Shown here: piece by piece, positions 1-11,412 of the stretch
Layout: the number at the start of each line of letters is the position of its first letter
Numbering within the stretch: the stretch's first letter is position 1
Assembly: GCA_902535155.1 (NCBI GenBank)
Contig: CACASB010000007.1
Coordinates: 1-42,982, forward strand
DNA from: an uncultured Pelagibacteraceae bacterium
GTDB taxonomy: Bacteria; Pseudomonadota; Alphaproteobacteria; Pelagibacterales; Pelagibacteraceae
Length of the DNA: 42,982 bases
Direction of reading: 5' to 3'
Made by a program: the position numbers and the translations under genes
The notes under the pieces: generated by a model
Told to the model about the DNA's origin: nothing
What the model saw: the letters and a program-made list of their open reading frames with translations, nothing else
The model's database searches: none

Positions 1-786
1 GCAGCAACCAATTTTGGTTTTTTTATTGGTAAAGTTTTTGGCCCTATATTTAGATCAAAAAAAAAAATTTTTGATAACATTAAAAATTATAAATCGTCTT
101 TAAGAGAGAATGAGATTGATAAAATAATAAAAAAAATGTGGGGAAATTATGGAAGAATTCTAGCTGAATATCCTTATATCTCAAGTTTTAGGAATAAGAA
201 GTTGGAGAAATATATTAAAATTGAAGGAAGAGAAAACCTAGAGAAAATTAAAAAAAATGGTAAGCCTGTGGTATTTATATCTGGTCACTTTAACAATTTT
301 GAATTAATGGCAATGATAATTGAGAGAGAAGGTATTGAACTTGGTGCTGTCTATAGACCTCTTAATAACAAATTTTTGAATGTAATAATGGAATATGTTA
401 GGAAAAAATACATTTGTAAAAATCAAATCAAAAAAGGTTTGAGAGGTGTTAAGGAAGCGCTTTCATATTTTAAAAATGGTAAAAGTTTAGCAATCATGAT
501 TGATCAAAGAGTTTCAGAGGGAATTAAAAGTAAATTTTTTGGTAAAGATGCCTTTACAACCACTATTCCAGCGCAATTTGTAAAAAAATTTGACTGCATC
601 ATCCAACCTGTGCATATCGAGAGAATTAATGATTTTTATTTTAAAATTCTTTTTGATAGTCAGTTTCACTTTAATGAAAATCAAGATGAAAAATACATAA
701 CAGAAAAACTAAATTTTTGGTTAGAAGAAAAAATCTCTTTAAATCCAGATCAATGGATCTGGACTCACGACAGATGGAAAAACTAA
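1..786 (+). CDS. Lipid A biosynthesis acyltransferase (LpxL/HtrB family), 5'-truncated by window edge
   Basis: The reading frame is open from base 1, so the gene begins outside the window. The in-frame ATG at 136 is internal: the codons before it (AATNFGFFIGKVFGP...) fit the N-terminal part of the family. The family transfers a secondary acyl chain from acyl-ACP to a Kdo-lipid A precursor at the inner membrane. The H-x4-E catalytic box is visible as GHFNNFELM, near residue 96 of the visible part. Further on are the RPLNN and IMIDQR motifs typical of the family. The stop directly abuts the stop of the convergent DUF2093 gene. The acyl chain specificity (LpxL, LpxM or LpxP-like) cannot be told from this fragment. 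Confidence 0.9.
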   Translation, partial: AATNFGFFIGKVFGPIFRSKKKIFDNIKNYKSSLRENEIDKIIKKMWGNYGRILAEYPYISSFRNKKLEKYIKIEGRENLEKIKKNGKPVVFISGHFNNFELMAMIIEREGIELGAVYRPLNNKFLNVIMEYVRKKYICKNQIKKGLRGVKEALSYFKNGKSLAIMIDQRVSEGIKSKFFGKDAFTTTIPAQFVKKFDCIIQPVHIERINDFYFKILFDSQFHFNENQDEKYITEKLNFWLEEKISLNPDQWIWTHDRWKN

Positions 787-978
787 CTATTTCAATTTTT
801 CTCTTTTTGATTGAGCTTCTATGAAAGAAAAATAGGCTTCTTGAAGGTCTACATTCCAATAATTTAAATCTTTTAATAGAATTTTTTTATGTGAGACCGC
901 GCAAATTACATGGTCTCCTGGTTCAATAATTTCAAAATTATTAGGAAGATACTTTAATTTAGCTAATTTATTTTTCAT
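787..978 (-). CDS. DUF2093 domain protein
   Basis: A 63-residue protein matching the small alphaproteobacterial family DUF2093. The diagnostic pattern is YLPNNFEIIEPGDHVICAVS followed by I-x-L-x-x-L-x-Y-W-x-V-x-x-Q-E-A-Y. The family's function is unknown. From memory, it often sits near lipid A acyltransferase or xseA genes in Alphaproteobacteria, which agrees with the neighbour here. It has no signal peptide or membrane segment. It is convergent with the acyltransferase (zero bases between stops) and divergent from purD, whose start is 23 bases away, so the two promoters must lie in or near that short gap. Confidence 0.85.
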   Translation of the reverse strand: MKNKLAKLKYLPNNFEIIEPGDHVICAVSHKKILLKDLNYWNVDLQEAYFSFIEAQSKREKLK

Positions 979-1001
979 TTTTAAGTTATAAGTTATTATA
1001 A

Positions 1002-2267
1002 ATGATTGTTGGAATTATTGGAAGTGGAGGCAGAGAACATGCAATCTGTAAAAAAATTAAAGAATCTCCAAAAAGTAGCCAAATATTTTGCATTCCAGGT
1101 AATGCTGGAACAAACAGTATTGCGCAAAACGTAGACATCAAAATAAATGATTTTAAATCTATAAAAGACTTCTGTTTAAAAAGAAAAATAGAACTTTTAA
1201 TAGTTGGACCTGAACAGCCTCTGGTAGATGGAATAGTGGATTATTTTAATGATACAAAAATTAAAATTTTTGGACCAAATAAAATATCTTCACAACTAGA
1301 AGGTTCTAAAATATTTACAAAAAAAATATGTGAAAAATACAATATTCCTACAGCAGATTTTAAAATATTTCAAAATTTCGAAGACACAAAAGATTTCCTA
1401 AATACTGCAGAATTTCCATTAGTAATAAAAGCAGATGGATTAGCCGCAGGAAAAGGTGTTTATATATGTAAAAATGTTAATGAAGGTATAGTTGCAGCAG
1501 AGGAAATTTTTGGTGGTAAATTTGGAATTGCAAAAAATTTATTAATAGAAAATTTTTTAACAGGTGAAGAGATGAGTTATTTTGTAGTCTGTGATGGAGA
1601 AAATTATCAATTCTTAGGCACGGCTCAAGATCATAAAAGGGTTGGAGAAGGTGACTTAGGAAAGAATACTGGAGGCATGGGTTGTTATTCTCCATCAAGA
1701 CTATTTAACCAACAGTTAGCTAAAAAAATAAACGACAAAATTGTAAATCCAACTTTGACAGCAATTAAGGGTCTAGGCACCACTTACAAAGGTTTTTTAT
1801 ATGTAGGTTTAATAATCAAAGATGATAATCCTTATTTAGTTGAGTTTAATGTTAGAATGGGTGATCCAGAATGTCAGACTATTCTTCCTTTATTAGAAAA
1901 TGATTTAATCGAAATAATTGATGATTGTTGTCAAGGAAAACTAAAAAAAGGAGGGATCAAATTAAATAATAAAAAAAGTATTTGTATTGTTTTATGCTCG
2001 AAAGGTTATCCTGAACAATATGAAAAAAATGTCCAAATAGATGGTTTAAAAAATATCTTATTAAAAAAAAACCAATATATTTTTCATGCTGGTACAAAAT
2101 TAGAGAATAACAATATTTTAGCTTGTGGGGGTAGAGTATTAAATTTTGTTTCTTTAACAGATGACTTTAAAAACTCAAGAAATGATGTAATCAAATTAAT
2201 AAATCAACTTAATTGGAAAAATGGTTTTTATAGAAAAGATATTGGCTACAGGGTTATTGATTTATGA
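1002..2267 (+). CDS. purD: Phosphoribosylamine-glycine ligase (GAR synthetase)
   Basis: This ATP-grasp enzyme joins 5-phosphoribosylamine and glycine in the second step of de novo purine synthesis. The 421-residue length is normal for the family. Seen in order: the N-terminal GSGGREHAI loop (about residues 7-15), VGPEQPLVDGI, the ATP-grasp segment KADGLAAGKGVYIC, GTAQDHKRVGEGDLGKNTGG, and the metal-binding segment VEFNVRMGDPECQ. All key family motifs are intact. The stop overlaps the rsmD start by four bases (ATGA), so the two genes are probably cotranscribed and translationally coupled. Confidence 0.97.
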   Translation: MIVGIIGSGGREHAICKKIKESPKSSQIFCIPGNAGTNSIAQNVDIKINDFKSIKDFCLKRKIELLIVGPEQPLVDGIVDYFNDTKIKIFGPNKISSQLEGSKIFTKKICEKYNIPTADFKIFQNFEDTKDFLNTAEFPLVIKADGLAAGKGVYICKNVNEGIVAAEEIFGGKFGIAKNLLIENFLTGEEMSYFVVCDGENYQFLGTAQDHKRVGEGDLGKNTGGMGCYSPSRLFNQQLAKKINDKIVNPTLTAIKGLGTTYKGFLYVGLIIKDDNPYLVEFNVRMGDPECQTILPLLENDLIEIIDDCCQGKLKKGGIKLNNKKSICIVLCSKGYPEQYEKNVQIDGLKNILLKKNQYIFHAGTKLENNNILACGGRVLNFVSLTDDFKNSRNDVIKLINQLNWKNGFYRKDIGYRVIDL

Positions 2268-2827
2268 GAATTATTTCAGGAAATTTAAAAGGTAAAAAAT
2301 TATTAATACCTATAGATGATCAAACTAGACCCTTGAGAGATGCTGTTAAAGAATCTTTATTTAATTTAATTCAGCACTCAAAAGTACTTGATTTTGAATT
2401 ATACAATTCCAGTGTCTTGGACCTTTTTTCAGGAGTGGGAACCTTTGGTTTAGAGTGCATTTCAAGAAACTGCAAACATGTTACATTTTTTGAAAATTAT
2501 ACTCCAGCATTGAATGTGTTAAAGAGAAATATAAAGAATTTAAAATGTGATGTAAAAACCGAAGTTATTGAAAAAGATGTTTACCATCTAGCTAAAATAA
2601 AAATTAATTTAAAAAAATTTGATATTATATTTTTGGATCCACCTTTTAAAGAAAAAGACATCAGAATTTTACTTGAGATAATTAAAGAAAAGAAGCTTCT
2701 AAAAAAAAATGGTATTATTCTCATACATCGAGAAAAAATAACTTTAGATATATTCCCAAAAAATTTTAAAATTTTGATTAATAAAATCTATGGTAGGTCA
2801 AATATTATATTTGGAAAGTTTGATTAA
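2264..2827 (+). CDS. rsmD: 16S rRNA (guanine(966)-N2)-methyltransferase
   Basis: A class I SAM-dependent RNA methyltransferase acting on G966 of 16S rRNA in the small subunit. The start RIISGNLKGKKL and the R-P-L-x-D-x-V-K-E-S-L-F-N segment (about residues 22-34) are characteristic. The SAM-binding motif I is DLFSGVGTFGLE (about 53-64) and the catalytic motif IV is DPPF (125-128). The 187-residue length is normal. It overlaps purD by four bases and is convergent with pgi, overlapping it by four bases at the stops. Confidence 0.95.
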   Translation: MRIISGNLKGKKLLIPIDDQTRPLRDAVKESLFNLIQHSKVLDFELYNSSVLDLFSGVGTFGLECISRNCKHVTFFENYTPALNVLKRNIKNLKCDVKTEVIEKDVYHLAKIKINLKKFDIIFLDPPFKEKDIRILLEIIKEKKLLKKNGIILIHREKITLDIFPKNFKILINKIYGRSNIIFGKFD

Positions 2828-3981
2828 GCTAAAATTTTTTTAGTTTCTTTTTTAATTAATTCAACAGATGGTTGGTCAAATGGATTAACTTTCATCATGT
2901 TGCCAAGTAAAATAGTTTCTAACATAAAAAAAGTGAACAATTCACCAAGAGTCTCTTCATTTTTCTTTAATATTTCAAAACTTCTAAATGGAATTTTTTT
3001 TTTTAAAAAAACATTTTTGGTAGCTTGTTTTTGTGCTGACTTTATAGATTGTAAGCTATGATTTTTAAGATATTTAAAATTTTCAAGTATTTCTCTGCCT
3101 TTAATCTTGGGAGATGTTGTTTCCTTTGTATCAAAAAAGGTGAAAAAAGTATTTTTGTTACCATCTAAATAGAGTTGCATTAAACTGTGATTATCTTTTG
3201 GCATATCAGATATAATAGGCAAAACACCATTTGATTTTTTTCCTAAACTCTCAGCAACAAGTTGTTGATACCATTTAAATAAATTATATGAGCTTTCATC
3301 ATAATTTAAAATTATTGAATTAGTTTTTTTTTGTTTAACTAAATTATAAATAGAGTTTACGCTTATTAGTAAATTTTTTACGAAATTTTTATTTAAAATT
3401 AATTTATCAAATTTTTTGAATTTGTTACTGTTAAGTCCCATTAGCTCTGCTGGTAACATCCCAACCTCTGATAACACAGAATAGCGCCCTCCAATAAAAT
3501 TCTTGTGTTCTATAATTTCTGCTTTAAGCTTTGATGCTAAATTTCTTAAATAATTATTTTTATTTTCAGTAATAAATAATTTTTTTTTGGAAGAAAATAT
3601 ATTTTCATTAACAATAGTTTCTAAAGTATTTCCTGACTTTGATATTATTATACTTAAACCTTTTTTATTTTTTCTAAATTTATTTTTTTCGTCAAGATTA
3701 TTATAAAAATAAAATTTTTTTTTTATATTAGGTTTAATAAAATCATAAATTGCGTGGGCACCTAAAGATGATCCCCCCATTCCATAAATTTCACAAATAT
3801 TAAACTTTTTATAAAATTTAATTTGGTTTTTATCAAATGAATATGAATAGGATTTTGTAAAACTATTTATAAGGTTTTTTTTATCAATTTTTTTTTTTAT
3901 TAAACTTTTGAAATATAATTTTAATTTTTTTTGAATTTTTAAATTTTTAAAATTTTCTAGCTTGATGTTTTTTGAAAACAT
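2824..3981 (-). CDS. pgi: Glucose-6-phosphate isomerase, short form
   Basis: Interconverts glucose-6-phosphate and fructose-6-phosphate. Recognisable pieces are the sugar-phosphate loop MGGSSLGAHAI, SKSGNTLET, GGRYSVLSEVGMLPA, the segment AESLGKKSNGVLP with the catalytic Glu, NHSLMQLYLDG with the ring-opening His, and the C-terminal NPFDQPSVE. At 385 residues it is clearly shorter than the E. coli enzyme (549) and somewhat shorter than the Bacillus type (about 450), mostly through a reduced N-terminus and loops, but the active-site segments are present. It is the last gene of the leftward operon and lies two bases after the lipoprotein gene. Confidence 0.93.
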   Translation of the reverse strand: MFSKNIKLENFKNLKIQKKLKLYFKSLIKKKIDKKNLINSFTKSYSYSFDKNQIKFYKKFNICEIYGMGGSSLGAHAIYDFIKPNIKKKFYFYNNLDEKNKFRKNKKGLSIIISKSGNTLETIVNENIFSSKKKLFITENKNNYLRNLASKLKAEIIEHKNFIGGRYSVLSEVGMLPAELMGLNSNKFKKFDKLILNKNFVKNLLISVNSIYNLVKQKKTNSIILNYDESSYNLFKWYQQLVAESLGKKSNGVLPIISDMPKDNHSLMQLYLDGNKNTFFTFFDTKETTSPKIKGREILENFKYLKNHSLQSIKSAQKQATKNVFLKKKIPFRSFEILKKNEETLGELFTFFMLETILLGNMMKVNPFDQPSVELIKKETKKILA

Positions 3982-3983
3982 TG

Positions 3984-4307
3984 CTAGTTTTTTATTTGGT
4001 CAAGCACAAATTCCTCTGTAGAAGATATATCAGAAGGAGTTTTAATTTTGTCACCAGAGGACTGATTTGATTTTATTGTTGATAATATATCGTCAATTTC
4101 TGCCTCGATTGTTTCATCTCTTGACATTTTTTTTGCTTCTTCAGGACTAGGTAATTCACTGAAATCTGGTGGTAAAACTAGTGGATTTTTTTTTATTACT
4201 AAAAATTCATCACTTGATTCATATTTTTTCCCAGTAAGTGCGTCTTTCACACTTTGACACGAAAAAATCGGAATAAACAGAATTAACATAAGTAATTTTT
4301 TAATCAT
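3984..4307 (-). CDS. BamF-like (DUF3035) outer-membrane assembly lipoprotein
   Basis: A small predicted lipoprotein. The preferred start is the ATG at 4307, giving [17 protein letters not shown], a short basic-hydrophobic signal ending in a lipobox-like Cys. An upstream ATG at 4334 would add nine residues and deepen the overlap with lspA. After the Cys comes [24 protein letters not shown], with the DEF-V-x-x-x-P-L-x-L-P-P-x-F pattern of DUF3035. That family includes alphaproteobacterial BamF, a component of the beta-barrel assembly complex. The chosen start overlaps the lspA stop by eight bases, so the lipoprotein follows the signal peptidase that would process it. Assignment to BamF is by motif only. 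Confidence 0.82.
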   Translation of the reverse strand: MIKKLLMLILFIPIFSCQSVKDALTGKKYESSDEFLVIKKNPLVLPPDFSELPSPEEAKKMSRDETIEAEIDDILSTIKSNQSSGDKIKTPSDISSTEEFVLDQIKN

Positions 4308-4788
4308 TTGTTTTATTCTTAAAAAAAATTTCATCTAAAATAAGGCAAATTACTCCTATCGAAATGAATATATCTGCAGAATTAAAAATAAACCAATGTA
4401 GATCTCCTAGATGAAAGTCAATAAAGTCTGGCACTGCATTATAAAATAATCTGTCAAATAAATTACCCAAAGAGCCTCCTAGTATTATAAGAAAAAAAAT
4501 TCTTCGTACATCTTTTAACCTAAATAAAATATAAATAATTACTAGATTTATTATTATGATTATTAAAGTTATTAAATTATATATTTCTTTATTTTCAAAA
4601 GAAAAAAGTCCAAACGCTATTCCTTCATTCCAAATTAAATAAATATTTAAAAAAGATGTTAGAAATATTTGTTGATTGCTAATATCTTCGTAAAGATTTA
4701 TTACATATATTTTACTTACTCTATCTATTAAAAATATAATTGTTACTACAAATAAATTTAGTAAAAAAATTTTATGTTTTTTTTCCAT
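4300..4788 (-). CDS. lspA: Lipoprotein signal peptidase II
   Basis: An inner-membrane aspartyl protease that removes signal peptides from prolipoproteins. Four hydrophobic segments are visible. The two catalytic Asp motifs are [18 protein letters not shown] (catalytic Asp is the one after VP, about residue 121) and FNSADIFI (Asp about 139). The [10 protein letters not shown] segment corresponds to the conserved N-x-G-x-A-F-G/S motif. The frame can be extended to a GTG at 4812, but the ATG at 4788 (MEKKHKIF) gives 162 residues, the usual length, and a shorter overlap with ileS (17 bases). ileS-lspA adjacency is common in proteobacteria. Confidence 0.95.
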   Translation of the reverse strand: MEKKHKIFLLNLFVVTIIFLIDRVSKIYVINLYEDISNQQIFLTSFLNIYLIWNEGIAFGLFSFENKEIYNLITLIIIIINLVIIYILFRLKDVRRIFFLIILGGSLGNLFDRLFYNAVPDFIDFHLGDLHWFIFNSADIFISIGVICLILDEIFFKNKTND

Positions 4789-7519
4789 TAAAACCACAAT
4801 TATGTCTCTCACATTTTTGTTGAAATATTTTCCAACAGATCGGACATTTTTCTCCTACAGCTTTTTTTGTTATAACATTAATACTTGCTTTGTTGTCAGG
4901 GCTTAACTTCAAAAGAGCAATTGAAGTTATACAAATTTCAGCGAAATCATAATTCTTTAAAAGCTTATATTTCTCGTTGTTTAGCTCAATTGTTATTTGT
5001 GCCTCTAAACTTGAGCCAATTAACTTATCTGCGCGTACAAGTTCTATACTTGAATTAGCAATTTCTCTAACTTTTAATATTTCGTCCCATTTTTCAGCAA
5101 GAGTTTCATTTTTCCAATTTTTAGGAATTGATACGAATTTTTCTAAATGGACACTTGTATTTTCTTCCTTATTAATTAAATGAAAAATTTCATCAGTTGT
5201 AAAAGATAAAATTGGAGCAAACCATTTAAGCAAACATTCAAGCACTATATTTAATATTTTTAAACAATTTAATCTTCTCTTTGATTTTAAGTCATCACAA
5301 TATAAAGAGTCTTTTCTTATATCAAAATAGAAAGAAGATAAATCAACAGTGCAAAAATTAAGTAAATCTTTATAGAGCAAATGAAAGTTATAAGATTTAA
5401 AATTTTTGTGAAAACTTTCATTTAATAAGTAAACCTTATGCAATATTAATTGATCAAGCTCAGATAAATCATCGTAATTAATTTGCTCAAAATCTGTCTG
5501 TAAAAATTCATCTTTTAAATTACCTAAAATATATCTAAAAGTGTTTCGTATTTTTCTATATGCATCTGCGTGTTGTTCCAAAATTGAATAATCTATCCTT
5601 AAATCCTCAGAATAGTTAGATGCTGCTACCCAAATTCTTAAAATATCAGCACCATATTTTTTTAAAATATCATCAGGAGAAATAACATTTCCTAGAGACT
5701 TAGACATTTTGAGACCTTTTCCATCTACAACAAATCCATGAGACAGAATTGTTTCAAATGGCGCTTCCCCCCTTGTCCCACAAGCTTGTAAAAGTGATGA
5801 ATGAAACCAGCCTCGATGTTGATCAGATCCTTCTAAATACATTGAAGCAGGCCATTTTAAATCCTCTCTTGTCTCTAAAACAAATGAATGCGTGGAACCA
5901 CTGTCAAACCACACTTCTACAATATCTGACAATTTTGTAAAATTTTCTGCTTTATATTTTTTTCCTAAAAATTTTTGAGCATCATCCTTGAACCAACAAT
6001 CAGAACCCTCTTTCTCATAAATATTTGCAATATTTTCAAAAACTTCATCATCAATTAACGCCTTCCCATCTTTTTTATTCAAAAATATAGGTAAAGGAAC
6101 ACCCCAAACTCTTTGCCTAGAGACACACCAATCTGGTCTAGTCTCAATCATAGACTTTAATCTATCCTTGCCTTTCTCAGGATAAAAAACTGTTTTATCG
6201 ATTGCTTTTAATGCTTTGTCTCTCAGACCATGACTCTCCATAGAGATAAACCACTGTGGTGTTGCTCTATGAACTAGAGGAGCCTTTGATCTCCACGAGT
6301 GAGGATATGAATGATTTAGTTTTCCGTTAAGCACTAATTTTTTTTCTTCCTTAAGTTTTTCTATAACTATAGCGTTGGCTTTAAATATATGTATACCCTC
6401 AAATAATGGAATATTACTAGTATACTTACCATCATCATCTACTGTTTCTAGAGCTTTGATATCGTTATTTAAACATAAATTAAAATCATCAGGACCATGA
6501 CTAGGTGCGCAATGAACAATGCCTGTTCCTTGTTCGGTAGTAACAAATCTTGCCTCTAACATAGGTACATCATAATCGTAACCAAGATTGAGAAAAGGAT
6601 GTGTGCATATTGTTCCTTTGAAATCATTTCCTAAAAATTCAGAAATTTTTTTATATTTGTCAATTTTACATTCATCTACAAATGATTTTAATAAATCTTT
6701 TGCAACTATAACTTTTTTGTTTTTAAAATCAGTCTCTCCACCTAATTCAATAATTAAATATTTAAGATTTTTGTTATAAGCTAAAGCTTTATTTGCAGGA
6801 ATTGTCCAAGGAGTAGTTGTCCAAATAATTACCTCACAATTTAATAGTTCTTTTTTTTTTGATTTTTTTATAGGAAAAGAAGTGTATATGGTGTCCGATA
6901 CATGGTCTAAATATTCAACCTCTGCATCTGCCAATGCTGTCTTCTCTACTGTAGACCATAGAACTGGTTTATAACCTCTATATAAACTTCCTTCTTTTAA
7001 AAATTTACCTAACTCTCTAACTATTTGAGCCTCAGCATTAAAACTCATTGTTGAGTAATAATTATTCCAATCGCCTATTACGCCTAATCTTTGAAATTGA
7101 TCTTTATGTATTTTAATCCATTTTTCTGCAAATTCCCTACATTCTTTTCTGAACTCAACTACTGGAACATCATTTTTATTTTTTTTGTTTTTTTTATATT
7201 GTTCTTCAATTTTCCATTCAATCGGTAAACCATGACAATCCCATCCTGGCACATAAACGGAATCTTGACCATTCATTTGATGAAATTTGGTAACAATATC
7301 TTTCAAAATCTTATTGAGAGCTGTACCCATGTGGATATTGCCATTTGCATAAGGCGGACCATCATGTAAAACAAATTTTTTTTGGCCTTTATTTTTCTTT
7401 CTTAGTTGCTTGTAAAGATTTATTTTAGTCCAATACTTAATCAAATCTGGTTCTTTAACTGGAAGATTTGCTTTCATTGAGAAAGCAGTTTTGGGTAAGT
7501 TTATTTGTTCCTTGCTCAT
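4772..7519 (-). CDS. ileS: Isoleucyl-tRNA synthetase
   Basis: A class I aminoacyl-tRNA synthetase charging tRNA-Ile, 915 residues. The HIGH-type motif is [13 protein letters not shown] (about residues 54-66), and the KMSKS motif is LKMSKSLGN (about 602-610). The editing (CP1) domain is shown by [11 protein letters not shown]. The C-terminal zinc-binding end has CPICW and CERHNC, as in bacterial-type IleS. It shares one base with the upstream ribF stop and overlaps lspA, consistent with one transcript. Confidence 0.98.
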   Translation of the reverse strand: MSKEQINLPKTAFSMKANLPVKEPDLIKYWTKINLYKQLRKKNKGQKKFVLHDGPPYANGNIHMGTALNKILKDIVTKFHQMNGQDSVYVPGWDCHGLPIEWKIEEQYKKNKKNKNDVPVVEFRKECREFAEKWIKIHKDQFQRLGVIGDWNNYYSTMSFNAEAQIVRELGKFLKEGSLYRGYKPVLWSTVEKTALADAEVEYLDHVSDTIYTSFPIKKSKKKELLNCEVIIWTTTPWTIPANKALAYNKNLKYLIIELGGETDFKNKKVIVAKDLLKSFVDECKIDKYKKISEFLGNDFKGTICTHPFLNLGYDYDVPMLEARFVTTEQGTGIVHCAPSHGPDDFNLCLNNDIKALETVDDDGKYTSNIPLFEGIHIFKANAIVIEKLKEEKKLVLNGKLNHSYPHSWRSKAPLVHRATPQWFISMESHGLRDKALKAIDKTVFYPEKGKDRLKSMIETRPDWCVSRQRVWGVPLPIFLNKKDGKALIDDEVFENIANIYEKEGSDCWFKDDAQKFLGKKYKAENFTKLSDIVEVWFDSGSTHSFVLETREDLKWPASMYLEGSDQHRGWFHSSLLQACGTRGEAPFETILSHGFVVDGKGLKMSKSLGNVISPDDILKKYGADILRIWVAASNYSEDLRIDYSILEQHADAYRKIRNTFRYILGNLKDEFLQTDFEQINYDDLSELDQLILHKVYLLNESFHKNFKSYNFHLLYKDLLNFCTVDLSSFYFDIRKDSLYCDDLKSKRRLNCLKILNIVLECLLKWFAPILSFTTDEIFHLINKEENTSVHLEKFVSIPKNWKNETLAEKWDEILKVREIANSSIELVRADKLIGSSLEAQITIELNNEKYKLLKNYDFAEICITSIALLKLSPDNKASINVITKKAVGEKCPICWKIFQQKCERHNCGFNGKKT

Positions 7520-8451
7520 TAACTAGATTTTTTAGATTTTATAATATCAAGTTTTATTTGTTTTTTTAAATTACTTATATTTTTAAATTTTTTTTCACCT
7601 CTAATAAATTTTACAAACTCAACTCTAATTCTTTTACCATAAATTTTTTTATTAAAATTAAATATATTTACTTCTAAGAGTATTTTTTTTTGATTAAAAG
7701 TTGGTCTAATACCTAAGTTAGCAATTCCTTTATAAATATTGTCGTTTGAGATTAAATTAACCCTTACAGCGTATACACCTAATTTTGCTATAACATAATT
7801 TTGCATCTCAATATTGGCCGTAGGAAACCCAATTGTTTTTCCTAACTGTCTTCCTTTTTTAACTACGCCTTCCACAGTCCATAATCTGTTCAAGTATTTA
7901 TTAGCAGTATTTAGATTTCCATCTTGTAACAATTTTCTTATTAATGATGACGAAACCACTTTATTTTTTATTTTAAGTGGTGAGGGTTTTATAACTCTAT
8001 AACCATATTTTTTTTGATTATTTTGTAATAATTTAACATCTCCTTCTCTTTTGTTGCCAAATTTAAAATTATTACTCACATATATATATTTCATTCCAAT
8101 TTTTTTAATTAGAATATTTTTGATAAAATCATTACACTTGATTTTCGAAAACTTTTTATTAAAATTTTGATTAATTATAAAGTCCACGTTATAATTTTTA
8201 AATATTTTGATTTTTTCATTAAAATTTGAAATTCTATAGTTAATTAAATCTTTAGAAAAAAACATTTTTGGGATCGGATCAAAAGTAAAAACACCAATCT
8301 TAAGTTTTGTTTTAGACTTTAATTTTTTTGCTTTCTGAAAAAGTTTGCGATGTCCTAGATGTAGTCCGTCGAAACTTCCAATTAAAATGATTGAACCTTT
8401 ATCGTTATTTTTAATATTGTAATTTTTATATAAATTTATTTTTTTTACCAT
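7519..8451 (-). CDS. ribF: Bifunctional riboflavin kinase / FAD synthetase
   Basis: Makes FMN from riboflavin and then FAD. The N-terminal nucleotidyltransferase domain has GSFDGLHLGHRKLF (residues 25-38), the HxGH-type signature. The C-terminal riboflavin kinase domain begins with WTVEGVVKKGRQLGKTIGFP, in which G-x-P-T-A-N follows, and ends with VEFVKFIRGEKKF. The 310-residue length is normal. It overlaps the upstream HAD gene by seven bases and ileS by one base. The order ribF-ileS-lspA is frequent in proteobacteria. Confidence 0.96.
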   Translation of the reverse strand: MVKKINLYKNYNIKNNDKGSIILIGSFDGLHLGHRKLFQKAKKLKSKTKLKIGVFTFDPIPKMFFSKDLINYRISNFNEKIKIFKNYNVDFIINQNFNKKFSKIKCNDFIKNILIKKIGMKYIYVSNNFKFGNKREGDVKLLQNNQKKYGYRVIKPSPLKIKNKVVSSSLIRKLLQDGNLNTANKYLNRLWTVEGVVKKGRQLGKTIGFPTANIEMQNYVIAKLGVYAVRVNLISNDNIYKGIANLGIRPTFNQKKILLEVNIFNFNKKIYGKRIRVEFVKFIRGEKKFKNISNLKKQIKLDIIKSKKSS

Positions 8452-9254
8452 ACTAAATTATTTTGTGTGTAATCTATATTTACTTCATATTTTTTTTTTA
8501 ATTCATTGACATTATTTTCATTGTTATGAATACCACTCATAATAAATAATGATTTAAAATTTTGAATATTAGCGCCTTTAATATCTGTGTTCAAATTGTC
8601 ACCAATACAAAGAATTTTTTTATTTTTGGTTTCAGCTGATTGAGTGTAAATTAGTGGATAAGGTTTACCAAAATATTCTACTTCACCTCCAAGATCTTCA
8701 AAAATTTTAGCTACAGATCCAGCACAAAATTCTCTCTTGCTGCCTCTATCAACAATTAAATCTGGATTAGTACAAACCATTTTTTTACCGACTTTATTTT
8801 TAAGTAAATCTTTATAAAAATTTAAATTTTCAGAAAAATTATCAAATAATCCTGTGCAAATAATAAAATTACATTCATCTAAGTTATTTACTTTGAGTTC
8901 TTCAAAAGATTTAAATAAATCGAAATCACGTGGAGGTCCAACATGAAAGAATTTCAGCCCTTTATATTTGGACTTTAAATATTTCAAAGCTATTTCACCA
9001 GATGTAGATACTTTTTTACATTTAGTATTATCTAATCCCATATTTTTTAAAAAGGTTATTACTGTATTATTTGGTCTTGGTGCATTTGTTAGTAATATAT
9101 ATTCTTTTTTGGACTGCTCGAGTTTATCAAGTACATCCACGGACTCTTTATAAAGCTTAATTCCATTATGTAGAACACCCCAAATATCAATAAATAATAA
9201 GTCAATATCATTTATTATTGATTTAAGACCTGTTTTATCTAAATTTATGGTCAT
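8445..9254 (-). CDS. HAD hydrolase, class IIA (TIGR01459 type)
   Basis: A NagD-like HAD-superfamily phosphatase of the alphaproteobacterial TIGR01459 type. Motif I is FIDIWGVLHNG (Asp nucleophile about residue 23 from the chosen start), followed by LLTNAPRP (motif II), GKPYPLIY with the motif III Lys, and CIGDNLNTDIKGA (motif IV). The substrate is unknown. The frame can be extended to a TTG at 9359, but the ATG at 9254 (MTINLDKTGL) starts about 20 residues before motif I, as expected for the family. It also leaves the groES promoter outside the gene. It is the first gene of the leftward operon with ribF, ileS and lspA. Confidence 0.88.
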   Translation of the reverse strand: MTINLDKTGLKSIINDIDLLFIDIWGVLHNGIKLYKESVDVLDKLEQSKKEYILLTNAPRPNNTVITFLKNMGLDNTKCKKVSTSGEIALKYLKSKYKGLKFFHVGPPRDFDLFKSFEELKVNNLDECNFIICTGLFDNFSENLNFYKDLLKNKVGKKMVCTNPDLIVDRGSKREFCAGSVAKIFEDLGGEVEYFGKPYPLIYTQSAETKNKKILCIGDNLNTDIKGANIQNFKSLFIMSGIHNNENNVNELKKKYEVNIDYTQNNLVW

Positions 9255-9322
9255 CAATGAGATATAGCTTAAAAAGCTCTGAATTTCTTTGGTTTTTTTT
9301 ACAATAAATTTGTTCTTAGCAT

Positions 9323-9354
9323 CTTGAAAAATTGCAGCTTTAAGACTATATGAG
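9323..9354 (+). promoter_or_regulatory. RpoH (heat-shock sigma) type promoter of groESL
   Basis: CTTGAAAA (9323-9330) is followed, 18 bases after CTTG, by ACTATATGAG (9345-9354). From memory the alphaproteobacterial RpoH consensus is CTTG-N17/18-CYTATNTNNG, and only the first base of the -10 box differs. The -10 box ends 23 bases before the groES ATG. No CIRCE element (TTAGCACTC-N9-GAGTGCTAA) is present, so control is probably by heat-shock sigma factor alone. Confidence 0.72.
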
Positions 9355-9377
9355 CTCAATATTTAAAGGAGTAATTT

Positions 9378-9671
9378 ATGAAATTTAAACCTCTGCATGA
9401 TAGAGTTCTTATCGAAGTGCTTGATAGTAGCGAGAAAACTGCTGGTGGAATAATTATACCTGACTCTGCTCAAGAAAAACCTCAAGAGGGAAAAGTAGTT
9501 GCTGTTGGTGGTGGTTCTAAAACTGAAGATGGTAAAATCATACCGATGGATGTTAAAGTTGGTGATAAAGTTTTATTTGGTAAGTGGTCTGGAACTGAAG
9601 TTAAAATAGATGGGAAAGAATATAGCATAATGAAAGAATCTGACATTATGGGTATTTCAACATCAAAATAA
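9378..9671 (+). CDS. groES: Co-chaperonin GroES
   Basis: The 10-kDa lid of the GroEL folding chamber, in the cytoplasm. The 97-residue sequence is full length: [20 protein letters not shown] at the start, the mobile loop [19 protein letters not shown] that contacts Gro[22 protein letters not shown], and the end ESDIMGI. A strong ribosome binding site AAAGGAG lies at 9365-9371, six bases before the ATG. It is followed 23 bases later by groEL and preceded by an RpoH-type promoter. Confidence 0.98.
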   Translation: MKFKPLHDRVLIEVLDSSEKTAGGIIIPDSAQEKPQEGKVVAVGGGSKTEDGKIIPMDVKVGDKVLFGKWSGTEVKIDGKEYSIMKESDIMGISTSK

Positions 9672-9688
9672 TATTTATTAAGGAGTAA

Positions 9689-11356
<1,668 letters not shown>

Positions 11357-11382
11357 TTCCGAAATTTCATTTAAAAAAATTT

Positions 11383-11412
11383 AAAGGGCAGATTTTTCTG
11401 CCCTTTTTTTTT
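11383..11412 (+). terminator. Intrinsic terminator after groEL, possibly bidirectional
   Basis: A perfect 10-bp stem AAAGGGCAGA (11383-11392) / TCTGCCCTTT (11397-11406) with a TTTT loop runs into nine T residues (11404-11412). It starts 27 bases after the groEL stop. On the opposite strand the same stem is followed by a T-rich stretch, so it may also stop transcripts arriving from the convergent psiE-side genes. Confidence 0.9.

Noticed and set aside
9255-9359. N-terminal extension of the HAD protein to a TTG at 9359
   Set aside because: The extension has no family counterpart, begins with TTG and overlaps the groES promoter; the ATG at 9254 fits better.
9300-9377. CIRCE operator upstream of groES
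   Set aside because: TTAGCATCT resembles one half, but no matching GAGTGCTAA half follows at the right distance.
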